Below are positions 1 to 8,787 of a stretch of 64,000 nt of DNA, piece after piece (the first letter of the stretch is position 1; the number at the start of each line of letters is the position of its first letter). Position numbers and translations under genes: made by a program. The DNA is from CAWKMN01 sp963850765 (GTDB lineage: Bacteria; Chloroflexota; Anaerolineae; Aggregatilineales; Aggregatilineaceae): contig CAWKMN010000003.1 in the NCBI GenBank assembly GCA_963850765.1, positions 1,612,001 to 1,676,000 on the forward strand, written 5' to 3'. Below the pieces are notes generated by a model. That model saw nothing but the letters and a program-made list of their open reading frames with translations. It had not been told where the DNA came from and made no database searches.

Positions 1-70
1 CGTACTGAGCGAGATCGTCTCCGCGCGGCGCGGATATACATCCGGTTATGGGGAGCGGCTGATCACATGA
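1..70 (+). CDS. 3' end of an upstream gene (partial)
   Basis: An open frame enters the window at base 2 and ends at a TGA at 68-70, overlapping the aroA ATG in an ATGA junction. Only about 22 codons are visible (ending ERLIT), with no recognisable motif. The overlap suggests that it is the preceding member of the aromatic operon; a DAHP synthase or prephenate dehydrogenase would fit such a position, but nothing in the residues shows this. Confidence 0.35.
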   Translation, partial: VLSEIVSARRGYTSGYGERLIT

Positions 71-1383
71 GCAACCGGGATAAGACCATTCGTGTTTGTC
101 CGGGGGGCGAGTTGGCGGGTGTGGTGAGCGTGCCCGGCGATAAATCTCTCTCCCACCGCGCGCTGATCCTGGGCGCGCTGGCCGATGGCGCGAGTCACGC
201 CCGGAACTTCCTGCCCGCCGGCGATACGCTGGCGACGCTCGGCTGCGTGCGGGCGCTCGGCATCACCGTCGAGCAGCACGACGCGACGACGCTCACGATC
301 CATGGGCGCGGCCTGCACGGTTTGCAGGCTCCAACCGGCGCGCTGAACTGCGTCAACGCGGGCACCGGGATCCGCCTGCTGGCCGGTGTCATGGCCGGGC
401 AGCCGTTCGCCAGCGTGCTCGACGGCAGCGATCAGCTCCGGCGGCGGCCCATGCGGCGCGTCACCGATCCGCTGCGGCAGATGGGCGCGCTGATCGTGGA
501 TCAGGACGGGCGCGCGCCGCTGCGAATTCAGCCCTGCGGCACTGCACGGCATCACCTATGCCATGCCGGTCGCCAGCGCGCAGGTCAAAAGCGGCATACT
601 GCTGGCCGGATTGTTTGCCGACAGCCCGACGACGATCATCGAGCCGGGGCCGGCGCGCGATCATACCGAGCGCATGTTACGCGCGATGGGCGCGAACGTG
701 CAGATCGACGGGGCGCGCATCACGATCATACCCGGCGCTTTGCTGCATCCGCTGGATCTGACCATCCCCGGCGATATCTCCTCGGCGGCGTTTCTGCTGA
801 TCGCGGCGGCGTTTGCGGCGTCCGATCGAGGTCGTGATCCAGGGGATCGGCGTGAACCCGACCCGCACCGGCATTCTGGATATTCTCGCGCGCGATGGGC
901 GCGCCTGTGACGCCGACGAATCCGCGCGACGAAGGCGGCGAGCCGGTTGCCGATCTGGTGGCGGGGCGGGCGGCGCTGCGCGGTGTTCCGGTCGGCGGTG
1001 ATCTGGTCGTGCGCGCGATTGACGAATTCCCGGCGCTGATGGTCGCGGCGACCCAGGCGGCGGGCGAAACCGTGGTATCGGACGCGGCCGAACTGCGCGT
1101 CAAAGAAACTGACCGGATCGCAGTCATGGCGGGCGAACTGCGCAAACTCGGCGCGCAGATCGAGGAGCGCGCGGACGGCTTCCGTGTGGTGGGACCGCAG
1201 CGCCTGCGCGGCGCGGCCGTGGACGGGCACGACGATCACCGCGTGGCGATGGCGCTGACCGTTGCCGGGCTGGTCGCGGAGGGCGAAACGACGGTTCGCG
1301 ATGCAGGCTGTGTCAACGATTCGTTCCCCGGCTTTGTCGAGACGCTGCAAGCACTGCGCGCACCCGTGGAGTGGATCGTATGA
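67..1383 (+). CDS. aroA: 3-phosphoshikimate 1-carboxyvinyltransferase (EPSP synthase), frameshifted
   Basis: Joins phosphoenolpyruvate to shikimate-3-phosphate, the sixth step of the shikimate pathway. The N-terminus has the substrate-binding SVPGDKSLSHRA motif and NAGTGIRLLAG; the C-terminal half has VNPTRTG, the catalytic IDEFP segment, RVKETDRI and DHRVAMALT. The protein is about 437 residues, normal for the family. The reading frame breaks three times (near 540, 825 and 890) and each time resumes after one extra base, so all domains are present in order. The ATG at 67 overlaps the previous stop, and the aroA stop overlaps the aroE start as ATGA. It is first in a run of shikimate genes on the same strand and is surely co-transcribed with them. 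Confidence 0.93.
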
Positions 1384-2194
1384 CCGAACGGGTGGGGCTG
1401 CTCGGCTGGCCGGTGGAGCACAGCGTCTCCCCGGCGATGCATAACGCGGCGTTTCAGGCGTTGGGGTTGGACTGGCAGTATGATCTGCTGCCCGTCCCGC
1501 CGAGCCAGTTAGAAGCCGAGATCCGGCGGCTGGTCACGAGACGAGGGTTATCGCGGCTTTAACGTGACGGTGCCGCACAAACAGGCGGCGTTCCGGCTGC
1601 GACAGGTGGCGGCAATCACGCCGGCGGCGCGCGACATCGGCGCAGCGAACACCCTGATCGTCCGCCCGGATGGCACGCTGCGCGCGGATAATACGGATTG
1701 GTCGGGCATCTGCCGCGATTTTGCCGGACACGCACATTGTGATACAGGACGCATCCTGCCTGATATTAGGGACCGGGGGCAGCGCGCGGGCCGTGATCTA
1801 TGCGCTGCACCAGTTGGGCGCGGCCAGAGTCCAGGCGGTCAGCCGCCGCCCCGACAGCCCGGCGGAGATCGGCTATGGCGATCTGGGCGACGTGGCCCCG
1901 CGCGCGGACGTGATCATCAACTGCACGCCGGTCGGGATGAGCCCCCGAGTGGATGAATCGCCCTGGCCGGACGGTGTGCCGTTTCCGCCCCATGCTGTCC
2001 TGTACGATCTGGTTTACAATCCCCCCGTGACCCGCCTGATGGAACAGGTCGCTTCAGCCGGTGCGCGGGTGATCGGCGGGCTGGGGATGCTGGTCTGGCA
2101 GGGCGCGCTGGCGTTTGAGCAGTGGACGGGTGTTCAGCCGCCCGTGGACGTGATGCACGCGGCGGCATGCGCGGCTTTGGAAAAAAAAGATTGA
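1380..2194 (+). CDS. aroE: Shikimate dehydrogenase, frameshifted
   Basis: NADP-dependent reduction of 3-dehydroshikimate to shikimate. The N-terminal substrate domain shows GWPVEHSVSPAMHNAAF, NVTVPHK (catalytic Lys) and NTDWSG (catalytic Asp); the Rossmann domain begins with ILGTGGSARAV, and the C-terminus has the GLGMLVWQGA helix with the substrate-binding Gln. About 270 residues, as usual. Two frame breaks, near 1540 and 1730, are each repaired by removing one base. The start at 1380 is chosen because it overlaps the aroA stop (ATGA); an in-frame ATG at 1371 lies inside aroA and lacks a ribosome site. Confidence 0.92.
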
Positions 2195-2315
2195 ACCACA
2201 GAGAACACAGAGGGCACAGAGATTCTTGAAGAAGAAAATGAGAAGAATTTTTCACTCTTGTTTTTCTCGTTTTTCCCTTGCTTTTCTCTGTGATCTCTGT
2301 GTCCTCTGTGGTTAA
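2194..2315. repeat. CACAGAG-type inverted repeat between aroE and aroC
   Basis: The left arm (2194-2222) holds three CACAGAG units separated by a few bases, and the right arm (2285-2315) is its reverse complement in the form CTCTGTG. The arms would form a long hairpin around an AT-richer loop. A second copy lies at 59617-59836. It fills the whole aroE-aroC gap, so aroC sits right behind it with its own GGAG ribosome site (around 2325). The hairpin might act on mRNA stability or as a partial terminator, but this is inference. Confidence 0.8.
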
Positions 2316-2336
2316 ACAGTTTTTGGAGTAGGAGCC

Positions 2337-3519
2337 ATGCTGCGTTTTCTCACCGCAGGCGAGAGCCACGGCCCCGTGCTGACCGGCATCCTCGAAGGGA
2401 TGCCCGCCGGGATGCCGCTGTCATCGGATGACATCGACCGCGACCTGCTGCGCCGGCAGGAAGGCTACGGCAGCGGGGGCCGGATGCAGATCGAGCGCGA
2501 TCACGCGCGCATCACCGGCGGCGTGATGAACGGATTCACCACCGGCGGGCCGATCAGCCTGCTGATCGAAAACCGCGACTGGAAAAACTGGGCGCAGAAA
2601 GACATCACGCCCATGACCACGCCGCGCCCCGGCCATGCGGATCTGACCGGCACGATCAAATACGGCTACCGCGATCTGCGGCTGGCGCTCGAACGGTCCA
2701 GCGCGCGCGAAACGGCGGTGCGCGTCGCCGTGGGCGCGATCGGCAAGCGGCTGCTGGCGGAGTTTGGGATCACCGTGGGCGGCTACGTCACCGAGATCGG
2801 CGGCGAAATCGCGCAGTTCAGTGACGATCCGCCGGATTATCCTGCGCGGTTCGCGGCGGCGGAAGAATCCGAGGTGCGCTGCCCCGATCCTGACGCGGCG
2901 GCGCGCATCCAGGCCGCGATCCGGCAGGCCAAGATCGACAAGGATACGCTCGGCGGCGTGATCGAAGTCGTCGCGCTGGGACTGCCCGCCGGTCTGGGAT
3001 CGCACGTTCATTACGATCGCCGCCTGACCGGACGATTGGCGGGCGCGGTGTGCAGCGTGCAGAGCATCAAGGGGGTGGAGATCGGCCCGGCGTTCGAGAA
3101 CACGCGCAAGCGCGGCACCCAGGTACACGACGAGATCCGGCTGGCCGACGAGGGGCGGCTGTATCCGCGGCACCAATCGCGCGGGCGGGTTGGAAGGCGG
3201 CATGACGACCGGGGAGCCGCTGATCGTGCGCGCCGCGATGAAACCGATCAGCACGACCCTGACGCCGCTCGGTTCGGTCAATCTGGCGACCGGGCAGCCC
3301 GATCAGACGGTCTACGAGCGCAGCGACTTTTGCGCCACGCCGCGCGCCGTCGTCGTGATCGAGGCGATGGTCGCGCTGGTGCTGGCCGACGAACTGCTGA
3401 TCAAACTCGGCGGCGACAGCCTGGACGAGATGCGCCCCCGCTTCGAGGCGCTGCGCCGGGCGCGCCTGGACGATCTGCCGATGGATAACACGCCCTGGCG
3501 TTTTGGATTCGAGGAATGA
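2337..3519 (+). CDS. aroC: Chorismate synthase, frameshifted
   Basis: FMN-dependent 1,4-elimination of EPSP to chorismate, the branch point for aromatic compounds. The start MLRFLTAGESHG is the family signature; GYGSGGRMQIE, RPGHADLTG, RSSARETAVRV and the C-terminal RSDFC and ALVLADELL segments follow in order. About 393 residues. One extra base near 3175 breaks the frame between LADEGRLYPR and the AGGLEGGMTTGEP segment. The ATG at 2337 follows a GGAGTAGGAG ribosome site. The stop at 3517-3519 is five bases ahead of the aroK GTG. Confidence 0.94.
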
Positions 3520-3523
3520 CCCT

Positions 3524-4033
3524 GTGACGCATCGCAGCATCGTGCTGGCCGGCTTTATGGGCACCGGCAAAACGACCACGGGCCGCATCGTCGCGGCGCG
3601 GTTGGGCTGGCGCTTTGTGGATACGGATGCGGTGATCGAGGCGCGCAGCGGGCGCACCGTCGCGCAGATTTTCGAGTCGGACGGCGAATCCGCCTTCCGG
3701 GCGCTGGAGGCGGTGGTCTGCCCGGAAATGGCGGCCATTGTCCATCAGGTGGTCGCGGTGGGCGGCGGCGCGCTGCTCAACCCGGCGATCCGCGCGTGCG
3801 TGGAAGCGCAAAGCTTGATCGTGTGCCTGACGTGCGATCTGGACGAGGTGATCCGGCGGGTGGGCGACGATCCCGCGCGGCCTCTGTTCGCCCCGGATCG
3901 CGCGGCGTTGGAGCCGCTGCTCGAATCGCGCGCGGCACATTACGCCAGCCTGCCCCATGCGATCGATACGACTCACCGCACGCCCGAACAAACGGCAGAG
4001 GAGGTGGTCCGTTTATGGCAGCAGAACCATTAA
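3524..4033 (+). CDS. aroK: Shikimate kinase
   Basis: ATP-dependent phosphorylation of shikimate at the 3-hydroxyl. The P-loop is GFMGTGKTT; the shikimate-binding Asp is in VDTDAVIE and the glycine motif in VAVGGGALLNP; the lid region is RPLF. About 169 residues, normal length. GTG at 3524 is preferred because it is the first start after the aroC stop; an upstream TTG at 3503 lies inside aroC. The 3' end overlaps aroB by 19 bases and carries the aroB ribosome site GAGGAGGT. Compare the motif-poor paralogue at 43902. Confidence 0.92.
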   Translation: MTHRSIVLAGFMGTGKTTTGRIVAARLGWRFVDTDAVIEARSGRTVAQIFESDGESAFRALEAVVCPEMAAIVHQVVAVGGGALLNPAIRACVEAQSLIVCLTCDLDEVIRRVGDDPARPLFAPDRAALEPLLESRAAHYASLPHAIDTTHRTPEQTAEEVVRLWQQNH

Positions 4034-5070
4034 CCATTCAGGGGGAACACGGCGCTTACCCGGTGGTGATTCAGCCGGGCGCGCTGGCCGATGCCCTGCC
4101 CGCGTGGGTCCGCGATCGTGGGTTTTCGCGCGCAGCGGTCATCACCAACACCACGCTGGCCCCGCTGTACGGCGAGGCGCTGGCGGCGCGGCTGCCGGGC
4201 GAATTCCTGGTCACCGTGCCAGACGGCGAAGCGCACAAGAAGCTGGATACGATGCGCGACCTGTATACGCAGCTTCTCGCGGGCGGCGCGGATCGGTCCA
4301 CCCTGATCGTCGCGCTGGGCGGCGGCGTGATTGGGGATATGGCAGGTTTCGCGGCGGCAACCTTCATGCGCGGCGTGGCGCTCGTCCAGGCCCCGACCAG
4401 CCTGCTGGCGATGGTCGATTCGAGCATTGGCGGCAAAGTCGGCGTGGATCTGCCGCAGGGCAAGAATCTGGTGGGCGCGTTCAAGGATCCGCTGGCCGTT
4501 TTCGCGGACACATCGGTATTATCCACCCTGCCCGCTGTCGAGTTCCGCTGCGGGCTGGCGGAGATCCTCAAAGCCGGGCTGATCGGTGATCCGCCGCTGC
4601 TGGCGCACCTGCTCGAACACGGCACGCAGGACATCCAGACGATCATCACCCGCGCCGTGAGGGTCAAAAAGCAGGCGGTCGAACAGGACCGGCTCGAAAG
4701 CGGCGTGCGCGCCCATCTCAACCTGGGGCATACCTTCGGGCACGCGATCGAGCAGGCCAGCGGCTACGCCTGGAAACACGGCGAGGCGGTGGCCGTGGGC
4801 ATGGTGGCCGCGGCGCGGCTCTCGGTGGCGCGCGGATTGTGTGTGCCGGACACAGCTTCGACGGTCGAGAAGGCCATCGCCCGCTTCGACCTGCCGACAC
4901 GGCTCTCGGATCTCGATCCGGGCGCGCTGTGGGACGCTATGCGCCACGACAAAAAGTGGAAAAATGGATTGGCGCGTTTTGTGCTGCTGAAAGGGATCGG
5001 CCAGCCGGTCGTTGTCGATGATGTCGGGCGAGACGAGGTGATCCCGGTGTTGGAAGGATTACAGGCTTGA
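4015..5070 (+). CDS. aroB: 3-dehydroquinate synthase
   Basis: NAD-dependent cyclisation of DAHP to 3-dehydroquinate, the second shikimate step. Family motifs are intact: the NAD-binding ALGGGVIGDMAGF, the TSLLAMVDSSIGGKVGVD block, LAEILKAGLI, the zinc-ligand LNLGHTFGHAIE and WKHGEAVAVGM. It has 351 residues and no frame break. The ATG at 4015 lies nine bases behind a strong GAGGAGGT inside aroK; longer in-frame extensions lie wholly in aroK. Its stop overlaps the TTG start of aroQ. Confidence 0.96.
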   Translation: MAAEPLTIQGEHGAYPVVIQPGALADALPAWVRDRGFSRAAVITNTTLAPLYGEALAARLPGEFLVTVPDGEAHKKLDTMRDLYTQLLAGGADRSTLIVALGGGVIGDMAGFAAATFMRGVALVQAPTSLLAMVDSSIGGKVGVDLPQGKNLVGAFKDPLAVFADTSVLSTLPAVEFRCGLAEILKAGLIGDPPLLAHLLEHGTQDIQTIITRAVRVKKQAVEQDRLESGVRAHLNLGHTFGHAIEQASGYAWKHGEAVAVGMVAAARLSVARGLCVPDTASTVEKAIARFDLPTRLSDLDPGALWDAMRHDKKWKNGLARFVLLKGIGQPVVVDDVGRDEVIPVLEGLQA

Positions 5071-5501
5071 ATATTCTGGTGCTGCACGGTCCCAACCTGA
5101 ACCTGCTCGGCACACGCGAACCGGACGTCTACGGCCGCGTGACGCTGGACGACATTAACGCCCGTCTGCAAGCCTATGCAGAGGAGCGAGGCGCATCCCT
5201 GCGCATCCTGCAGAGCAACCACGAAGGCGCGCTGATCGATGCGCTGCACGAGGCACGCGGCTGGGCGCAGGGTGTGATCATCAACCCTGGCGGATACACC
5301 CACACCAGCGTCGCCTTGCGGGATGCGATCAGCGCGGTGAATCTGCCTGCGATTGAGGTCCACCTGTCGAACATCCACGCCCGCGAGTCATTCCGCCACA
5401 CCTCACTGATCGCGCCGGTCTGTCTCGGCCAGATCGGCGGCCTGGGCTGGATCGGGTACCGGCTGGCGCTGGAAGCCCTGCTCGAAAGAGAGCGATCATG
5501 A
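5067..5501 (+). CDS. aroQ: 3-dehydroquinate dehydratase, type II
   Basis: Dehydrates 3-dehydroquinate to 3-dehydroshikimate by the type II (dodecameric, trans-elimination) mechanism. The start MNILVLHGPNLNLLGTREP is diagnostic and holds the active-site Arg and a Tyr follows in DVYG; QSNHEGALID, INPGGYTHTSVALRDA and IEVHLSNIHARE follow. It has 144 residues, as expected. The TTG at 5067 overlaps the aroB stop by four bases, and its own stop overlaps the next ATG the same way, so translation is likely coupled. Confidence 0.95.
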   Translation: MNILVLHGPNLNLLGTREPDVYGRVTLDDINARLQAYAEERGASLRILQSNHEGALIDALHEARGWAQGVIINPGGYTHTSVALRDAISAVNLPAIEVHLSNIHARESFRHTSLIAPVCLGQIGGLGWIGYRLALEALLERERS

Positions 5502-6502
5502 CGGTATCCATTATGAAGCGCGTATTTGAGTGGCAGCTTGCTCATTCGCCGGAATGGTGGTTCCAACCGGACGGCACCCGCCGCGAGATCGAGCCAAACG
5601 GCTGGATCCGCAGCGCGTTTTATACCGGCGTAATGGCCGCGTGGCACGCCACCCACGATCGCGATTATCTCCAGGCGGCGGTGACCTGGGCGGAATCGAA
5701 TCACTGGCAGCCGGGCGCGCGTCCTCGCCACGCCGACGATCACTGCTGCGGGCAGACCTATACCGAACTTTATCTGGTCGACCCGATCCCGGAGCGGATC
5801 GCCCCGTTCCGCCGCACCATCGACGCCATGATGGCCGATCCCAAACCCGGCCGCGTCGATTGGTGGTGGTGTGATGCGCTGTTTATGGCTCCGCCCGCAT
5901 TGGCCCGCCTGAGCGCCGCCACCGGCGACCGGACGTATCTTGATTTCATGGACACGATGTGGTGGGACGTCGTCGATTATCTGTACGATCCGTGGGCGCA
6001 CCTGTTCTACCGCGACGCGGATTACCGCTCCGGGACCGGGCGCGAAACGTTCTGGTCGCGCGGCAACGGGTGGGTGCTGGCCGGGATCGTGCGCGTGCTG
6101 GCGGCCATGCCGGACGATTACCCGTCGCGCGGGCGATATGTCCGCCTGCTGAACGAGATGGCCAGGGCGGTCACCGCCGCTCAATCCCCACAGGATGGAC
6201 TGTGGCGCGTGAATCTGCTGGCTCCTGATGAATATCCCACCCCCGAAACCAGCGGCAGCGGCTTTTTCTGCTATGCGTTGGCGTGGGGCATCCGCCACGG
6301 GCTGCTGGACCGGGCGACCTATCAGCCGGTCGTGCAGCGCGCCTGGCAGGGCTTAACCGGGGCCGTCGAGGATACCGGCCAGCTGGGCTGGGTGCAGTGG
6401 GTGGGCAAGTCACCGGCCGCCGTGCGCCGCGAAGATACGATTGATTATGGCTCCGGCGCGTTTTTGCTGGCCGGCAGCGAGATTCTGCAACTGGAAAGAT
6501 GA
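5498..6502 (+). CDS. Glycoside hydrolase family 105-like (unsaturated rhamnogalacturonyl hydrolase type)
   Basis: Family members remove 4,5-unsaturated uronic acids from the ends of pectin or polysaccharide fragments by vinyl-ether hydration. The (alpha/alpha)6-barrel signatures are present: NGWIRSAFYTGVMAAW, ADDHCCGQTY, DWWWCDALFMAPPALARL, FWSRGNGWVLAG and TSGSGFFCYALAWG, ending YGSGAFLLAGSEI. It has 334 residues, normal for GH105, and no signal peptide, so it acts in the cytoplasm on imported oligosaccharides. It starts by ATGA overlap with aroQ and ends 13 bases before pheA, so it is embedded in the aromatic operon, an unexpected place. The exact substrate cannot be told. Confidence 0.82.
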   Translation: MTVSIMKRVFEWQLAHSPEWWFQPDGTRREIEPNGWIRSAFYTGVMAAWHATHDRDYLQAAVTWAESNHWQPGARPRHADDHCCGQTYTELYLVDPIPERIAPFRRTIDAMMADPKPGRVDWWWCDALFMAPPALARLSAATGDRTYLDFMDTMWWDVVDYLYDPWAHLFYRDADYRSGTGRETFWSRGNGWVLAGIVRVLAAMPDDYPSRGRYVRLLNEMARAVTAAQSPQDGLWRVNLLAPDEYPTPETSGSGFFCYALAWGIRHGLLDRATYQPVVQRAWQGLTGAVEDTGQLGWVQWVGKSPAAVRREDTIDYGSGAFLLAGSEILQLER

Positions 6503-6515
6503 GGAGAGAGAACCA

Positions 6516-7364
6516 TTGAGCGAGCGTATTGTCGCTTTTCAGGGGGAACGCGGGGCTTATTCCGAAGAAGCGATCCATCGTCAATTTGGCGAGGATGTTG
6601 AAACCCTGCCGTGCGAGTCATTCACCGACATTTTCACGGCGATCCAGCGCGGCCGGGCGACGCATGGCATGCTGCCCGTCGATAATGCGCTGACCGGCAC
6701 CATCGCGCAGTCCTACGAACTGCTGATCGAGTATGATTTCCGCGTGCAAGCCGAGGTTCTGCTGCCGATCGAGCACCAACTGCTTGCGCCCGAAGGCACC
6801 ACGCTGGACGACATCAAGCGGGTAAAATCGCATCCGCAGGCGCTTGCCCAGTGCAAGGACACGCTGCGGCGGCGCGGGTGGGAGCCTGTCGCCAGCTACG
6901 ACACGGCGGGCGCGGCGCGTGAACTGGCCGAAAATCCGGAACCGCATACGGCCGCTATTGCCAGCGCGTTTGCCGGCAAGCAGCACGGTCTGATCGCGCT
7001 CGAGAGCGGGATCGAAGACGTGACCGGCAACTCGACGCGGTTTTTCGCGATCGGCGTGGAAGATGCGCAGCGCCGCGATCCGAGCAAGACATCGCTGGTC
7101 TTTGCCATCCGCCACCGTCCCCGCTCCCTCTATGACGCGTTGGGAGCGTTCGCCCTGCGGAACATCAATCTGACGAAGATCGAGTCACGCCCGATGCGCG
7201 GGCGTCCGTGGCAGTACTGGTTTTATCTCGATTTTGAGGGTCACTGGCGGGATCCTGGCGCGGAAGCAGCCCTGGTGGATCTGCTGCGGCAGGCGTCCAT
7301 CGTGAAGATGTTGGGGTCCTACCCGGCGGCGCTGGGTGGTCCCAATACGAATGGGAACGCGTAA
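6516..7364 (+). CDS. pheA: Prephenate dehydratase
   Basis: Decarboxylating dehydration of prephenate to phenylpyruvate for phenylalanine synthesis. The N-terminal catalytic domain starts VAFQGERGAYSEEA and has the PVDNALTGTIAQSYELL segment and the VTGNSTRFFAIG motif with the catalytic Thr. A C-terminal ACT domain (from about residue 195) has LTKIESRPMRGRPW, the phenylalanine-binding ESRP motif, so feedback inhibition by Phe is expected. About 282 residues with no chorismate mutase domain. TTG at 6516 is taken as start because GAGGAGAGAG lies just before it. Confidence 0.93.
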   Translation: MSERIVAFQGERGAYSEEAIHRQFGEDVETLPCESFTDIFTAIQRGRATHGMLPVDNALTGTIAQSYELLIEYDFRVQAEVLLPIEHQLLAPEGTTLDDIKRVKSHPQALAQCKDTLRRRGWEPVASYDTAGAARELAENPEPHTAAIASAFAGKQHGLIALESGIEDVTGNSTRFFAIGVEDAQRRDPSKTSLVFAIRHRPRSLYDALGAFALRNINLTKIESRPMRGRPWQYWFYLDFEGHWRDPGAEAALVDLLRQASIVKMLGSYPAALGGPNTNGNA

Positions 7365-7490
7365 CTCAACCTTGCGCCTCATCCCCGGTAACACACAGCG
7401 GCAGAGGGGATTGATCGTCGTAGGACGCTCCCTCTCTGGGCTCGCCGGGCGGAGTTTGTTAGACGGCCGGCCCTGCGGATTCACCCATAA

Positions 7491-7856
7491 TTAACCAGCC
7501 GTGAAGCTCGGCGGGTCGCTGGCCGGGAAGGACTGCTCGCTGGCCTCATCGACAATATCTTTGGGCAGCTCGTGCCGGTAGTCGTACCGGCTGCTGAGTA
7601 AGTTCGATGACCCCGACGTCAGCCCGAGCGCCTCGTAGATGTGCTTACTGCCGGTGATCGCCCGATAGAGCAGATCCATGCCGATCGCCGCCATGATCAT
7701 ACCGACCAGGCCGCGCGGACGAAGCCCCAGGCGCAGGAGCAGCACGCCGCCAATCAGGGCCGCCCAACGCTCCTCCGAGCGCATGTGCAGCGTATCACCG
7801 AGCGTTTCCTGGCCCTGGTAATCGGCGGTTTGATAGTTAGTCGTTTGTGACACCAT
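7491..7856 (-). CDS. Small DUF2892-like membrane protein
   Basis: A 121-residue protein with a hydrophilic N-terminus, one or two hydrophobic segments (WAALIGGVLLLRLG and LVGMIMAAIGMDLLYRAI) resembling YgaP/DUF2892 inner membrane proteins, and a C-terminal tail DEASEQSFPASDPPSFT. Tails of this EASEQSFPASDPPS type recur in small stress-related proteins of many bacteria; its role is unknown to me. A GGAGG lies upstream of the ATG. It is transcribed away from the small RNA gene at 7957. No neighbour clarifies its job. Confidence 0.7.
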   Translation of the reverse strand: MVSQTTNYQTADYQGQETLGDTLHMRSEERWAALIGGVLLLRLGLRPRGLVGMIMAAIGMDLLYRAITGSKHIYEALGLTSGSSNLLSSRYDYRHELPKDIVDEASEQSFPASDPPSFTAG

Positions 7857-7920
7857 GTTATCTATCCTCCAGATATGGGTTGTAGAAGCATAAGAAACGT
7901 GTTAATGATGCCGTTCCCCC

Positions 7921-7949
7921 TTGAGCGTTCCCCTGCCATCCCGTATAAT
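7921..7949 (+). promoter_or_regulatory. Sigma70-type promoter of the small RNA
   Basis: TTGAGC at 7921-7926 and a perfect TATAAT at 7944-7949 are separated by exactly 17 bases. Transcription would start about seven bases further on, at the GGGG that forms the 5' end of the predicted acceptor stem at 7957. Confidence 0.85.
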
Positions 7950-7956
7950 CGTCCCT

Positions 7957-8079
7957 GGGGATGAATGGCGTCGATGGGATGCCGGGTGTGCGAGTAGGTC
8001 GAAGGCGCATGGTCAACCACCGAAACACACCTCTCCAAACGGCAGGACTCAGACCAGGGTTCAATTCCCTGCATCTCCA
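7957..8079 (+). ncRNA. tmRNA-like RNA without a tag reading frame
   Basis: The 5' end GGGGATG (7957-7963) pairs with CATCTCC (8072-8078) to make a seven-base acceptor stem with G3-U70 and discriminator A, the identity elements of alanyl-tRNA synthetase. A T arm, CAGGG-TTCAATT-CCCTG (8055-8071), precedes the 3' strand. Instead of a normal D arm the 5' side reads GGCGTCGATGGG, like the GGUUUCGACGGG of tmRNA. A helix corresponding to tmRNA P2 forms from 7980-7990 with 8026-8031 and 8040-8044. Only 35 bases lie inside it, against roughly 250-300 in ordinary tmRNA, and no alanine-rich tag with a stop is present. CCA is not encoded. The gene has its own promoter and terminator. It could be a reduced tmRNA or a misassembled one. 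Confidence 0.68.
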
Positions 8080-8090
8080 CTCATTCACAC

Positions 8091-8119
8091 GAGGCTGCGC
8101 ACGATCGCGGCCTCTTTAA
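8091..8119 (+). terminator. Terminator of the small RNA
   Basis: GAGGC at 8091-8095 pairs with GCCTC at 8110-8114, extended by GCG/CGC inside the stem, and is followed by TTTAATCTT. It lies 11 bases behind the 3' end of the tmRNA-like RNA and overlaps the last codons of the PRC-barrel gene on the other strand. Confidence 0.6.
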
Positions 8120-8787
8120 TCTTCGTAATTGATCAGGTCGTCGAGAAAATCCGCGCTGACCGAGAGATACACCGCTTTTTCGCCAATGGATTCGACCCAG
8201 GCCGTCGGCACCAGCTTTTTGCTTTTGAAGATCAAGCCGGACGACACAATAAAATGGGTCGCGCGGTGACTATCTGGCTCGGCAAATACGCGCTCCACAT
8301 CGCCTATATACTCGTTGTCGGCACTGATGACTTCTGCGCCAGCTTTGAGCGGTACCGTGCCTTCAGGAATCTGGCGTTCACCCACGGCATAGGGTGGCTC
8401 TGGCAGGCGAAAATGGGTCCGGTAGCCTGGATCCGCCCACCAGTTCAGACTCGCCGGGGGATACCAGAAATAAGGGCGGGCATGGCCCGGCGGATACACA
8501 CCTTCCGCGTCAATGCTTTCCCAGGGCAGATAGTGACGTTCTTCGAACGATGGCAGCGATTCAACGTCGCCATGCTGCACGTCCAGAACCGCCCGGCTGT
8601 CTGCTGCTTGTGCAAACCACTCCACCGGAATCACTTTGTCCTCGGTAAACAAAAAGCCCTTCCGCACCACAATGTGCGTGATCTTTTTCGTCTGCGGGTC
8701 GATCACCACGCAGTCGATCGCACCAGCTCGCTGGCCATCCCGGGTCAGAACTTCCGCCCCTTCCTCGAACTGCATGTCAAGCCTCAT
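8116..8787 (-). CDS. PRC-barrel domain protein
   Basis: About 223 residues with two PRC-barrel-like repeats. The first (residues 1-75) has the pattern GAEVLTRDGQRAG, IDPQTKKITHIVVRKG and KVIPVEW; the second (about 145-220) repeats it as GAEVISADNEYIGD, ATHFIVSSG and KLVPTAW. A Pro/Trp/Tyr-rich linker joins them. PRC barrels are small beta-barrels found in photosynthetic reaction-centre H subunits, RimM and many stress proteins. Start at 8787 is preferred because GGGAAGGA stands seven bases ahead; a longer frame reaches 8829. The function is not known. Confidence 0.72.
   Translation of the reverse strand: MRLDMQFEEGAEVLTRDGQRAGAIDCVVIDPQTKKITHIVVRKGFLFTEDKVIPVEWFAQAADSRAVLDVQHGDVESLPSFEERHYLPWESIDAEGVYPPGHARPYFWYPPASLNWWADPGYRTHFRLPEPPYAVGERQIPEGTVPLKAGAEVISADNEYIGDVERVFAEPDSHRATHFIVSSGLIFKSKKLVPTAWVESIGEKAVYLSVSADFLDDLINYED

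Noticed and set aside
2194..2315. CRISPR-like repeats of CACAGAG units
   Set aside because: Units are only seven bases, not separated by regular spacers, and arranged as two inverted arms; no cas genes nearby.
7858..8088. Minus-strand open frame with WRCRELNPG
   Set aside because: This is the well-known spurious translation of the strand opposite a tRNA/tmRNA 3' end (antisense of the T arm and acceptor). It has no ribosome site and no homologous meaning.
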